From Crocodylus rhombifer (taxonomy: Eukaryota > Chordata > Crocodylia > Crocodylidae): DNA of 64,000 nucleotides. The stretch is from assembly GCA_038503035.1 (NCBI GenBank), contig JAVSML010001155.1:434001-498000 (forward strand), in the 5' to 3' direction. The notes under the pieces were generated by a model, which did not search any database, was not told the DNA's origin, and was given only the letters and a program-made list of their open reading frames with translations. The position numbers were made by a program, and so were the translations under genes. Below, piece by piece: positions 1-11,074 of this stretch. Position 1 is the first letter of the stretch. Each line of letters starts with the position of its first letter.

Positions 1-719
1 TAGTAAAAAGTTTAAAGATTGTCAGTTTTATATATATAACTATAAATATAAATTCTGGCTGGCAACATTGGTAAAGGGTTAGTGGTGTCTTCTGCATGAA
101 CTTAGACATTCCAATTACTGCAGTAAAGGAAAAAGTGAACACCTGCATAAGCATCTTGAAGATGCAGTTATTATTCCTGGCGGAATCTTTGTTCCCATAT
201 TGTGTCTGAAATCGGCAGGTCAGAATCTTGACCATAGTTACAATTTTGAAAGGATTGCATAGTTTTGCAAGTCCTCCCATTTCTGTCCATGGCCTTTAAA
301 GTGTCTAGAGATTGTCCAAGAAGATTAAACTCTGCATCGAACCTTCTATCAGGTGGGAAGATTTTGAGCACCACAGAGTCTAGATAAGAGCACTACTATT
401 TTGAGCTGAAATCAAACTTTAACAAAGCCTTAGTGACTTGATTTAAATCAGATTATCTTGTCGGATAGGTAGCCTTTATTTACTCACTGTTTCCTTTGGA
501 GGAAGATAATCACTGAGGGTGTGGAGCCTTTCAGAAGTGATTTCTTTTAGAAAAGAAATTTACTTCTAAAAATTAGTGCCATTGAAATACTTCTACAGTT
601 CTTCACTAGTAAGTTCTTTCCCCTATTCACATTATAGGGTGTTAAGGTAGGTTGTATGTTAGGATGATTATAGAGATGAATCGCTTATAAACTTAAACAG
701 CATATTTTTATTTTATTTT
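1..719. other. AT-rich single-copy sequence
   Basis: No coding exon, repeat terminus or RNA gene is recognisable here. A 67-codon minus-strand open frame (171-374) shows no domain, and its length is what chance predicts. Intron or intergenic sequence is the simplest reading. Confidence 0.5.
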
Positions 720-1850
720 ATGTGAATTCTAATTGTGGTTGCCGGGCCTCAAATAGCTGCTCTCGGGCGGCCTTCGCTCTGGTGGTAGACGTCAAGTGCC
801 TTACAGACTCGTGTCGCAGACTGAGTAGATGTCTCCCCCTTGAGTCACCTCCCCCGTTCTCGCCTGCCACGACTTCGTTTCTCGGTATGCAGGACTGGTC
901 ATTAAGTGTACTCGGTGGCCTGTGGTTTGCCCGGTGGTCATTCATGGGGCTCCACCACTCCTACACCCTGGCCTCACGCCTCCTTTGGTGCATCGTCAGA
1001 CTGTTGGCCTCGTCCCCGCCGTTGGGATAATGCCTCCCAACTTAGCATCTAGGTGCCCTTGGCCTAAAGCCACGTTCGCCCGTGTGGGCCTACCCCCCGC
1101 CCTTCTTGCCTCTGCCCCTTAGTTCAGGGAAACACAAAAGAAAGGTAAACCTTCCGAGGCTTCTCCACAGCCCTGTCCCTTGGGGAAACCTGCACTCTCT
1201 CCCTATGCCCCTTCTTACAGGGTAACTAAATAAACGTAGTAAGAAAACACAGAATAATAAGCCATTTCCTGACGTGGTGGTCCTCTGCCCCCGTACTATC
1301 CTTCCCCAGACTCTAGCGGGGGGGTTGCGTTACTTCTGACCCGTCGTCTCCAGTATTCACTCCCGTCTGCCTGTCAACCCGGCTGGGACCGACGGCGATA
1401 CCCACCCCGACTGTAAACCCCTCAGGGCTCTCCCAGGGTCTTCTCCCCCTGGCGTGGCTTCTGCCTTGTCCCCGTCGTCCTGGCAGTCCCACTTGGGGTC
1501 AGCTCTGCCCCCGGGTGCAACTCCAGCTCTGCCTCTGGCCGGTGTGCCTGTCACTCCCTTGCCATCCCGTGCGGGCTCCGGTCAGGGTGCTCTGCCTTTC
1601 CCTGCCAGCATCTGCCCCAGCTTGCCAGGCTCTGAGGGTCCAGTGGGAAGGATCCCTTTCACTCCCTGCGGCTGCTGCAGCTCCTCTCCTGTGCTACCCA
1701 CCCCCTCCACGGCATTGGCCACCATTTTTATTTTCGCCAGCCGGCGTCTGAAGCTGATGTCATCAGCCAGCCGTAATTGAATAAAGAGGCAGCTGATGAG
1801 CTGCACGGGCTCTTCATTCCACCCCTTTTGCGCTGCATCTTGTGCTGCCA
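720..1850. mobile_element. GC-rich, LTR-like unclassified repeat block
   Basis: Composition changes abruptly from AT-rich flanks to CpG-bearing, C/T-rich sequence and back. The block opens with TGTGAATTC and contains AATAAA-type signals near 1229 and 1780. It encodes no recognisable protein; overlapping open frames on both strands are what GC-rich DNA gives by chance. A short string near 860-875 (TGCCACGACTT) recurs at 7700-7710 in the other LTR-like block, which hints at a shared family. I found no target-site duplication, so LTR identity is an inference. Confidence 0.35.
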
Positions 1851-1975
1851 GTAAATATCCTCCATTATTTCTGTCCCTGAGACACTAATAATTAATATTT
1901 AAATTGATTTTTAGAAGGTTTCCAGGATTATATATCACAGTATAAAATCCTTTTAATATATCTCTGCATAGGCAA

Positions 1976-2017
1976 TGTGTGTGTGTGTGTGTGTGTATGT
2001 GTACATATATATATATA
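1976..2017. repeat. Compound (TG)n-(TA)n microsatellite
   Basis: A run of TG dinucleotides passes into a TA run after a short GTACA interruption. It is likely length-polymorphic. Confidence 0.9.
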
Positions 2018-2393
2018 AAAAAAAATTTACTAGTATGTCAGTCTTTTTCAGATTGCTGCAAATAACTTTTGAAAGCTGAAACTTCTGTGTTATATAGGAA
2101 ATATCCTTCATAGGCCCCCATTCATCTTTAGTACTAAAATAATAAGATTCAATATAAAATGACTTATTGTTTCTGTTACAGCAAGTCAGGTTTATCAGAT
2201 TTTGGGTATCTTTGTCAAGTGTTTAGTCTGGGGGTTCCTAAAGTCTGAATTCCAAATCAAAAAGCCTTGATATGATTTCAGATCCAAAGCCAGAGGGTTT
2301 TATATCCTACAACTTCAGCACTTAACCCTATTGCATTTTCTTTTTTCTACCCATTCTGCTTTTAAAGTTTTTAATAAAAGTTGTGCTTGAAAT

Positions 2394-2410
2394 AATATAT
2401 ATATATATAA
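2394..2410. repeat. (TA)n microsatellite
   Basis: A short alternating TA run followed by an A run. Confidence 0.8.
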
Positions 2411-4324
2411 AAAAATCAATTTTTTTTTTGTTTAACAAATTACCTTTAGATAAGATTCATTTTTCCACATAGATAGAAAGTTTTCCTTTTGAATAGCCAT
2501 TTCGAAGGTTTGCCAGTTTTTTGTGTTTTTTCTTTTTCTTTGCTGGAGAAACTCAACTGCAATGAGTTGGCTGAGTCAGAATATCCTGAACATTTTACTG
2601 TACTTCCTTTGTGACTTGTTCTTGCTGTTTTTAATTAAAAACTTTTTTCCCTGGTGAGGTGTTTATGTTAGCTAATGCTTTATGTTAGCTGTACTTTTAT
2701 TTTGGTCTGAATATAGTAGTTTTACACCCTGAGGAAAGTAGGATAGGACATTCATTTTTCTTGATGAATGACTTCTTTATGAAAGAGATAACTGAAGAAA
2801 GAACAAATTAATAATTTTTTGTTTTACACAAATACGAATATTCTTGTGTGCAGCCTATCTTATGCTTATGCCCAGCATATTTTTAGTAACAGGGCATGTT
2901 ATTCTGCTTTTTCGGAAGGCTTCCTGTATTTTGAAGATGAAGCAAAAGAAAATGTGTTTTACAGCTACTAAAAACAAAGTAAAATAGAACCTAAAGGTCA
3001 GCTATGCCAGGCTTTCAAACTAAGTAGCAAAATTAATAATACCATTGCCAATAATTAATGTCTCTTCCAGAGTTTATTTCAGGTCTTTGATATATCATTT
3101 AGAAAAATACTAATATATAATTAGGTTTCTTCTTGTAAGAATGTTGACTATGGAAGTCTGACATGGCCGTGTAAAACCAGATATAAAATTTTGAAATGAA
3201 ATACATTCAGACAGTTTCTAGTTTCCATCAACAGCTAGTAACAGTGATACAGTGCTCTGTTTCATTTGATCAGTTTTGTTCAGAATTTAAAGCCTTACAT
3301 GGCACAAAGCTTTTTAACCAGATATAAACTGCATTTGTATCTGAATTAATTTTTTGGTCATCTGAGTTTTTTACAAGAATTTGCTTTTGTTATAAAAGAA
3401 AAAAAAAGGCATACATTGTGATATTGGTAGTGTCAGGCCACTGATCATGAATTGCTGTATAGTGTGCTTAATGTAACTCATCTTCAGAGTTTGTTTTGGC
3501 AATAGCTTTCAAGCAAAATGGAACCTGTTGATAATCATTTACGTGGCAGTTGCCTTCACAAGTAGCCTTAAGAAATCAATCACTTCATGTGGTTCAAGCT
3601 TCCATCATTAAGAACATAATTAAATGTCTCCCACCTTGATTCGGAGTGATATACTGGATTGTATTGTCATTAATTCTTCATTTATTTCGTCCTTTGTTAA
3701 AAAAAATGGAAGTACATCTTGAGGTCTGATAGGTTGGTCCATCCAGCTCAGGCATCACAAAACCATCAAATCTAACAACCTGAGAATGCTTATTTCTATG
3801 AAAATCTGAGTGGCATAGAGCCAATTCAGTTGCAACAGAAGCACTGTACATTTTTGCCCAAGTAGCTAACAAATGAGGGATGGAAACTTATATCTGCCAG
3901 GACAGCACTATGTCTTTATCTCCAATTGGAGGAACAGTTCTCTGGGGCTATGGGCAGCCAGCATGGATGAAGACAGACCTAAGAACCAAGCTGAGGTTGC
4001 ATATGGAACCTTAATGTTTCCCTCTCTCCCCTGTCTTCAGTGTGATGTTCTGTGTATAGTAACCGAGTTCTTGTTTGTTGAAATAAAGTTTGATTCCCTC
4101 TTTACAAGTTATAATTGTTTTCAGGAGTTTCTACACTGTAGCAAAGCCTAAATTATAAACCATAATATCTGCCTATAGCTTTGATATAGGAAATGTAATC
4201 TTTCAAAATGAAGCCAGCTGATTAGCTCTGTTTATAAAATAATGAGCACTTCTAAATGGGCTTACCTTTCTGAATTTAAGCATCTGTCACAGGAAAATAT
4301 AGGTACCTCCATACATAAAAACCT

Positions 4325-5127
4325 GGGCGGACGAGAATAGGATGGGTTTCAACACAGACAAGTGCAAGGTGATGCACCTCGGGAGGAACAACCGGCACCA
4401 TACCTACAGGTTAGGGAACTCTCGTCTTGTCAGCATGGAGGCAGAAAGGGATCTGGGGGTCATCACTGATTCCAAGATGAACATGGGCCGGCAGTGTGGG
4501 GAGGCAGTCAGGAAGGCCAACCGCACCTTGTCATGCATCCACAAATGCATCTCGAGCAGGTCCAAAGAGGTGATCCTCCCCCTCTATGCGACACTGGTCA
4601 GGCCGCAGCTGGAGTACTGCGTCCAGTTCTGGGCGCCGCACTTCAAGAGGGATGTGGACAGCATGGAGAGGGTCCAGAGGAGGGCCACTGGCATGATCAG
4701 GGGGCAGCAGGGCAGGCCCTATGAGGAGAGGCTATGGGACCTGAACCTGTTCAGCCTCCAAAAGAGAAGGCTGAGGGGGGATCTTGTGGCCTGTTATAAA
4801 CTAGTGAGGGGGGATCAGCAGGCATTGGGGGAGTCGCTGTTCCCCCGAGCACCGCCAGGAGTGACCAGGAATAACGGTCACAGGCTGGCAGAGGGCATGT
4901 TTAGGTTAGATATCAGGAGGTGCTACTTCATGGTCAGGGCGGCTAGGGCCTGGAACCAACTTCCAAGAGAAGTGGTGCAGGCTTCTACCCTGGGGGTGTT
5001 TAAGAGGAGGTTAGATGCACATCTTGCTGGGGTCGTTTGACCCCAGTACTCTTTTCTGCCATGGCAGGGGGTCAGACTAGATGATCTGCTCAGGTCCCTT
5101 CTGACCATAGATACTATGAAACTATGA
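4325..5127 (+). mobile_element. CR1 LINE, 5'-truncated, young copy
   Basis: This is the 3' end of a chicken-repeat-1 (CR1) non-LTR retrotransposon. It aligns base for base with 10263-11060 of the longer copy downstream, with modest divergence. The element ends in repeats of CTATGAAA, the short 3' tandem typical of CR1. Truncation at the 5' end is the usual product of incomplete reverse transcription. It abuts an older CR1 fragment of a different subfamily at about 5128. Confidence 0.92.
4342..5040 (+). pseudogene. CR1 ORF2 C-terminal fragment
   Basis: A 232-codon open frame corresponds to the part of CR1 ORF2 after the reverse-transcriptase catalytic FADD motif. It starts at the MGFNTDKCKV region, continues through CISSRSKEVILPLYATLVRP and ends with FKRRLDAHLAGVV and a stop. 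The apparent start is an internal methionine, not a translation start. Without the endonuclease and catalytic segments it cannot make an active enzyme. The frame is uninterrupted, so insertion was fairly recent. Confidence 0.9.
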
Positions 5128-6905
5128 CCCTGTGCAATTAATGTGGCTGCACACGGAGCTTCCTGAAGTGCAAAAGGAGAGCAGACAGGCAATGGAAATC
5201 TGGCTAGGTCACCAAGGAAGCATATGAAGAAGTAGCAAGACATACAGGGGCAAAATCAGTAAGGCAAAAGTATAAAAATGAGCTTCAGCTGGTGAGGGAA
5301 GTTAGTGAGGGCACGAAGAGGTTCTGTAGATATGTTGCCCAGAAAAGGACCAAGGAAGCTGGAGGTCCATTGTTAATTAGCCAGATCGAACTCTTAACAA
5401 AAGATGCAAAGAAGGCAGAGCTGCTCAGCTGCTGCTTTACCTCAGTCTTCACAAAAAAATTAAGCTGTAACCAGATACCTAATAAAGATTATTTGGATAA
5501 GGAAAGGAGAGATAAGATAACAAAAGAGACAGTCAGCTAGCTTTTGAGGAGTATGAATGAATTCAAGTCAGCAGGGCATGATGAATCTCACTGAAAGGTA
5601 CTGAAGGAACTGGCAAAGGAGCTCTCGGAGCCCTTGGCAATAATATTATGAAGTTGTGGGAGACAGCCAGCATACCAAGGGACTGGAAAAGGTCTAACAT
5701 AGTGCCTCTTTTCAAAAGAATCTCAAAACAAGGACCCAGGGAACTACAGACTGGTTAGCCTCACTTCAGTAACCTGAAAGTTACTGGAGCATATCTCAAG
5801 GAAGTCCATTTTCAAATGTGTGGAGAAAGAAAGGCAGATCGCAAGCAGCCAGCATGAACTGTGAACAAATTGTGCCAAACAGACTTCATCTTCATTTTAA
5901 CAAGATAATTAATGGAGTGGATGAAAAGAATACAGTGGATATAGTGTACCTGGACTTCAACAAGGCTTTTGACAAAGTCCCACATGACCTTCTCATAAAC
6001 AAAGTAAGGCAATATGGGGTAGGCAAAATTACTACAAGGCGGATAGACAATTGGTCTGATAACTGCAGGCAGAGGGTAATTATCAATAGATTATATGAGA
6101 ATGGCAGGAATTTTTAAATAGACTCTCACAGGGGTCTGCCCTGAGTCCAGTGCTGTTCAATGTGTTTGTTAACCATATGGATGCCAAAATAGAGACCTTC
6201 TTGAGCAAATTTGCAAAAGAGACCAAAATGGGAACATTGTAAACATACTGGAAGGCAAGAGCGCAATTCAGAAGGATCTTGACAAAATGGAAAGCTGGTC
6301 TGGAGCTAACAGGATGAAATTCAGTGCTGATAAATGAAAAGTGCTCTGTCTTGGGAAGAATAATCAAAAACCAGCTATAAAGTGGGTGACAACAGGCTGG
6401 GTGGATGCATTACAGAGAAGAATTTTGAGTGTTAGTGGATCACTGACTAAATACGAGTCTGTAGTGTGATGCAGCTGCACATAAGGCAAATTCAGTTTTG
6501 GGTTGCATCAGTGCAAGACACATGAGGTCGTAGTGCCTTTATACTCAACACTGATTTGTTCCCACCTAGATGGTTATGTGCAGTTTTGGGCTACACATTT
6601 TAAAAAGGACATGGAGAAGCTGGAGAGGGTCCAGAAGTAAGAAAAAAGATAAAGGACTTGCAAGACAAGCCACACAATTAAAGGTTGAAGGAAATAGGTA
6701 TATCCAGCTTGCAGAAAAGGTTATTTAGGAGGGGACCTGATGGCAGTCTTCTGTCTTCAGTCAATTATGATGGGCATCAAGGCAGGTAATGAACAAGGTG
6801 TAATCACTTTTGATATACCCAGTTCAGTTCTCTCCCTGTATAGCATCCACTTCTACTGCTGTTGGAGACAGGATGTTGGGCTAGATGGACCATTGGACTG
6901 ATCTA
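5128..6905 (+). mobile_element. Older, decayed CR1 LINE fragment
   Basis: The sequence preserves CR1 ORF2 pieces in changing frames. An ORF2 pre-RT segment lies at 5292-5540 (GTKRFCRYVAQKRTKEAGGP). An RT core at 5818-6117 contains YLDFNKAFDKVPHDLLINK, with the first catalytic aspartate region. C-terminal pieces follow near 6440-6780. The 3' end (6868-6905) reads like the CR1 tail GGGCTAGATGGACCATTGG. Many stops and frameshifts show it is much older than the CR1 copy that abuts it upstream. Confidence 0.88.
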
Positions 6906-7130
6906 CTATGGCACTTCATATTATGGACGACTGGTGCCGCCTGATCCTGGGGCAGGGCACCAGCAGCCAATCACTGACCGGGTGCGTGGGGGTTTCAAAC
7001 CGCAAGTGCTGCCAGCACTTCTCTCAGCGTCCCCACGTTTGGGGGGGGACTTGCCATCACCCCCAACTCCGCAGCTGGTGAGGGCCAATCTCAGGGGGAG
7101 CATATGCTCCCCCCCGTGTGTTGCCTATGC
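6906..7130. repeat. GC-rich interspersed repeat (copy 1 of 2)
   Basis: A GC-rich segment that begins near ACTGGTGCCGCCTGA and ends with a GGGGGAGCA / CTCCCCCCC pair followed by TGTTGCCTATG. The same start and end motifs occur at 23368-23575, so it is a dispersed repeat. It sits between two CR1 fragments. It has no coding potential that I recognise. Confidence 0.55.
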
Positions 7131-7620
7131 TTTATATGTCCTTACGTTCAAATATCTGAAGAGCTACCACAAAAGAGGAGAATATTTTTTGTCTCTTTCT
7201 GTAAATAGCAGGATGTGGACCAGTGACTTGAAGCTATAGCAAGTAGGGTTTTTTTGGATGTCAGTATTGACTTCTTCACCATTAGAGCATGGAATAGACC
7301 TTCTAGGGAAGTTGTGAAATCCATCATTGGAGGTGCTCAAGAAGAGGCTCAATAAGGATTGTAAGGGATGATCTAGGAATAACTTTGCCCATGCTATGGG
7401 TATTTCCTGTGCTTCTGGGCTTTGCTGGTTGCCACATGGGCCTGGGAAGGAATTTTTCCCCCCCACTTCATTTGCAGCATGTGTTTGAGGGGGATAGATT
7501 TTACTCCCTTGGAAACATTGGGTGTTGGCAACAGCCAAGGTGGGGATTTTGACTGAGGTGTGGCAAAGCTCTGCTGGAGTTAAATCTGAAGGTTCCCAGC
7601 TAGTGGGTCTTACCGCTCTA
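7131..7620 (+). mobile_element. Decayed CR1 C-terminus and 3' UTR
   Basis: The frame near 7143-7200 reads TFKYLKSYHKRGEYF, and the sequence near 7283-7350 reads like the CR1 C-terminal FKRRL region. A 3' UTR segment follows, with GGGAAGGAATTTTTCCCC, a phrase shared with the CR1 3' UTR at 8558. Frames are broken. Confidence 0.7.
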
Positions 7621-8546
7621 TTCAGTCACAACAGTTACTGCATTTGTGGTCAGTGTCAGCGTGTCTGCTTGGTACCCCGCCATCCTCGAGATTCTCGTCT
7701 GCCACGACTTGGATCTTCAAGAACAAATAGGGAGGAGGTGAGTGTTATGCCAGGGGGTGCCTGCAGGAAGTACCACGCTGGATCGGATCTATTTTAGGTG
7801 CTTTCATTCTGACAATTTCTATTATTTACAGGTACCCCCTTTTCTGGGAGTATGCAACTTAGCAGATAGGTCTTGGGAACCCCCAGGTCTCCTGGCCGGT
7901 CCCAGTCCAGCAAGGCAATAAATGGGTGTTGCACAAAGTCCCGGTCTCCGCCGTCAATTATTCTGTTAGCGGCTTGTTGCTGCAGCTGCCTGCACGGCTT
8001 CCGCCGCTAATTATCTTATTAGCGGCTTGTAACGGCTGCGGCCTGTATCTATCTCTGGCAGAGCTGGTGTGGAGGCTCCGCAGCCCTTTCTCAGGCTGTC
8101 CTGCCCTCTCAGTCCCCGGCATCTCTCTCCCCTCCTGGAGTCTTGGACTCACCCAGATGCTTTGGGGTCGGAGCAGGGTCATCTGTGGCCTGAGTCTCTC
8201 TCTGACAGAGCCGGCGTGTAGGCTCCACGGCTCGGCTCCGCTTCTCCCAATCCTCACCGCCATTCCTATTGACTCCAGGTACGTCGCAGCGAGGGCTGTG
8301 TTCCGGGCTCTGCCTTCCTGGATCCTTCTCTTCAGAAGGTCTCCCTTTAGCCGCTCCTCACTCTCTTGCTCTCTCCCTCTGCGGTGCCTGAAGGCAATCT
8401 CTTCTCCACCTTCTCCCCCTCTTATCTGAAGAGTCCTGGTCTTCATTGGTTCTCTAGGGGTGGGCCCCTCCCCCTCCCCCATGTCATAATTGTTTTCAGC
8501 TGTCCCTGATCCTTTAGTGACAGGGTCTCAGTCGGGATCCTGTTAC
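7620..8546. mobile_element. GC-rich LTR-like block between CR1 pieces
   Basis: A CpG-containing, C/T-rich block ends in CCTGTTACA and lies between two CR1 3' fragments. Inside it, a GCCG(T/C)(C/T)AATTAT-type motif is repeated at 7950-7975 and 7998-8025. The overlapping 167- and 174-codon frames on opposite strands show no domain and are judged accidental. A TG...CA long terminal repeat is possible, but I could not place its left end or a duplication. Confidence 0.35.
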
Positions 8547-8890
8547 AGTCCGGAAGGAATTACCCCATGGTCAGATTGGTATGGACCGTGGGGGGGAGGG
8601 TTGCCTTTCCCTGTAGTGTGGGGCATGGCCCTCTTCCTTGGATCTCTAGAGCATATTTTAACAGTCCTTGCAGCAGCAGGACACTGACTGCCACTGTCTC
8701 TCTACTTTGTATGGCAGGGTAGGGTGTTATGCCTTGTAGTTCTGTGATGGGGTTGAAGGTGTAGGTTTATTAATAAGTTAGGCAAGGATTTGTATGAGAT
8801 GGTGTGGATAGGGGTAACCCTACCACAGGTAGAGGGCTGGACTAGAGTACTTCCAGAGATCTCTTCCAGCCCTGCTTTTCTATGATTTGC
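8547..8890 (+). mobile_element. CR1 3' UTR fragment
   Basis: It contains the CR1 3' UTR phrase GGAAGGAATTACCCCATGG and ends with GGCTGGACTAGAGTACTTCC...TTCCAGCCCTGCTTTTCTATGA, the usual CR1 terminus. The coding part is absent. Confidence 0.75.
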
Positions 8891-9425
8891 TGTATTGAAG
8901 TGTGACTCTTTTACCTCCCTGAGAGCTCCACTTATATCCTATTCTGAGATATACTGATATGTATAATGAAATCATTAGTAGATCTCCCTGTGAGGTTCAC
9001 TTGTAACCTTAAATATATTTCTCAAGACAGATGACTACAATAAAAAAAAAAAACCCCAAAAAAGTAAGTTTCCTGGGAGGGAAAAACCATCTTAATAGCC
9101 AAATATTTTGGATGTTCCAGTAGTTTTAATGTGGAATTTAAACAAACCATGAGTTATGATCTGAGCCAACATCATATCAGAGTTTAATGGGAATATCATT
9201 TTTCCTTCTTCATTATAAGTAACATTTTTATAGTGAGTTTACATGTCCTGAAAAAATCAGAGGAAGTAATCTGAGGAATCAGTTCCTCATCAATCAGAGC
9301 TTCAAAACAAAAACTATCAAAATACAAAAATTTTGCAAAACAAAACAGCAGTCCATCCATAGCATCTGATAAAATACATTGCTGCCTATGAAAGCTCTTG
9401 CCTCTGTGAACCATTTGGTCTCTAA
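8891..9425. other. AT-rich gap
   Basis: AT-rich DNA with an A run near 9040-9060. I see no gene; the 72-codon minus-strand frame at 9196-9414 shows no domain. Confidence 0.5.
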
Positions 9426-10976
9426 TGTACCACCCTTCCCTGCCTTCTGCTTGACTTCAGACTAATACCTAACCACCACGAGGAGTTAGTTAGGGTACTT
9501 CTGGAGAGGCTGGACGTGTTCAAGTCCGCTGGTCCGGATGATCTTCACCCTAGGGTTCTACAGGAACTGGCCGACGTCATTGCGGGACCCCTGGCGCGGC
9601 TCTATGAGCACTCGTGGTGCTCTGGCGAGGTGCCGGAGGACTGGAAGAGGGCCAATGTGGTCCCTATCTTCAAAAAGGGAAAAAAAGAGGACCCGGGAAA
9701 TTACAGGCCAGTTAGTCTTACCTCAATCCCGGGTAAGCTCTTTGAAAAAATTGTCCTGGCACACATCCAGGAGGGCCTTGCCGGGGAATGCATGCTCAGG
9801 GGCAACCAACATGGGTTCATCAGTGGCAGGTCTTGTCAGACCAACCTGGTGGCCTTTTACGATCAGGTCACCAAATCATTAGACGCAGGGGTTGCTGTGG
9901 ATGTAGTCTTTTTGGACTTCCGGAAGGCTTTCGACACTGTCTCTCACCCTGTCCTCATCAAAAAGCTGGGAGACTGTGGTGTCGATGCCCACACGGTCAA
10001 ATGGGTCGCCAACTGGTTGGAGGGCCGCACCCAGAGGGTGGTAGTGGATGGGTTCTTCTCGACCTGGAAGGACGTGGGCAGTGGGGTTCCGCAGGGCTCG
10101 GTCCTCGGGCCCGCACTGTTCAACATCTTCATCAGTGACTTGGATGAGGGGGTAGAAAGCACCCTGTTCAAGTTTGCTGATGACACTAAGATGTGGGGGA
10201 ATGTGGGTGCACTAGAAGGGTGCAATAGGCTACAAGCTGACCTTGACAGGTTGCAACGGTGGGCGGATGAGAATAGGATGGGGTTTAACACTGATAAGTG
10301 CAAGGTGTTGCACATGGGGAGGAAGAACCGGCACCACACTTACAGGTTGGGGAACTCCCCTCTTGCCAGCACGGAGACGGAAAAGGATCTTGGAGTCGTC
10401 ATTGACTCCACGATGAACATGGGCCGGCAGTGCGGGGAGGCAGTCAAGAAGGCCAACCGTACCCTGTCATGCATCCACAGATGCATCTCGAGCAGGTCCA
10501 GGGAGGTGATCCTCCCCCTCTATGCGGCACTGGTCAGGCCGCAGCTGGAGTACTGCGTCCAGTTCTGGGCGCCACACTTCAAGAGGGACGTGGACGATAT
10601 GGAAAGAGTTCAGAGGAGGGCCACTCGTATGATCAGGGGTCAGCAGGGCAGGCCTTATGAGGAGAGGCTAAGGGACCTGAACCTGTTTAGCCTCCACAAG
10701 AGAAGGTTAAGGGGGGACCTTGTGGCCTGCTACAAACTGGTCAGGGGGGATCAGCAGGTATTGGGGGAGTCCCTGTTCCCCCGTGCGCTGCCAGGAGTGA
10801 CCAGGAATAACGGTCATAAGCTGGCAGAGGGTAAATTTAGATTAGATATTAGGAGGCGCTACTTCACAGTCAGGGCGGCTAGGGCCTGGAACCAGCTTCC
10901 AGGGGAAGTGGTGCAGGCTCCTAGCCTGGGGATTTTTAAAAGGAAGTTAGATGAGCACCTTGCCGGGGTCATCTGA
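9426..10976 (+). CDS. CR1 ORF2 reverse transcriptase, C-terminal half
   Basis: An uninterrupted frame of about 516 codons, open from 9426 to the TGA at 10974-10976. CR1 ORF2 copies RNA into DNA at a nicked target, and this segment carries the polymerase. Counting from the GTG codon at 9516, it shows NYRPVSL (62-68), FLDFRKAFD (132-140), GVPQGSVLGP (190-199) and the catalytic FADD (220-223). The conserved C-terminal region ends FKRKLDEHLAGVI. The N-terminal endonuclease is missing, as is any promoter. With no stop or frameshift it must be a young copy, but it is 5'-truncated and so a partial gene. Confidence 0.93.
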   Translation, partial: CTTLPCLLLDFRLIPNHHEELVRVLLERLDVFKSAGPDDLHPRVLQELADVIAGPLARLYEHSWCSGEVPEDWKRANVVPIFKKGKKEDPGNYRPVSLTSIPGKLFEKIVLAHIQEGLAGECMLRGNQHGFISGRSCQTNLVAFYDQVTKSLDAGVAVDVVFLDFRKAFDTVSHPVLIKKLGDCGVDAHTVKWVANWLEGRTQRVVVDGFFSTWKDVGSGVPQGSVLGPALFNIFISDLDEGVESTLFKFADDTKMWGNVGALEGCNRLQADLDRLQRWADENRMGFNTDKCKVLHMGRKNRHHTYRLGNSPLASTETEKDLGVVIDSTMNMGRQCGEAVKKANRTLSCIHRCISSRSREVILPLYAALVRPQLEYCVQFWAPHFKRDVDDMERVQRRATRMIRGQQGRPYEERLRDLNLFSLHKRRLRGDLVACYKLVRGDQQVLGESLFPRALPGVTRNNGHKLAEGKFRLDIRRRYFTVRAARAWNQLPGEVVQAPSLGIFKRKLDEHLAGVI

Positions 10977-11074
10977 CCCCGGTGCTCTTTCCTGCTCAGG
11001 CAGGGGGTCGGACTAGATGATCTACCTAGGTCCCTTCCGACTCTAGCTACTATGAAACTATGAAACTATGAAAC
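9426..11074 (+). mobile_element. CR1 LINE, 5'-truncated, with intact 3' ORF2
   Basis: The longest CR1 with an intact frame in the window. It starts inside ORF2, downstream of the endonuclease domain, and runs through reverse transcriptase, C-terminal region and a short 3' UTR. It ends in three copies of CTATGAAA. The 3' 800 bp are nearly the same as the copy at 4325-5127. The 5' truncation and lack of ORF1 make it non-autonomous now. Confidence 0.95.

Larger units (their letters stand above)
1851..4324. other. AT-rich sequence without recognised genes
   Basis: Mostly A/T-rich DNA with simple repeats (1976-2017 and 2394-2410). A 92-codon plus-strand frame at 3873-4151 shows no domain or splice context that I can support. 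Nothing else stands out. Confidence 0.5.

Noticed and set aside
4494..4724. 76-codon frame (and its counterpart at 10430-10660)
   Set aside because: Both are the same out-of-frame reading of CR1 ORF2, conserved only because the underlying CR1 frame is.
7926..8482. Overlapping 167- and 174-codon frames on opposite strands
   Set aside because: They lie in a GC-rich LTR-like block and have low-complexity composition with no motif.
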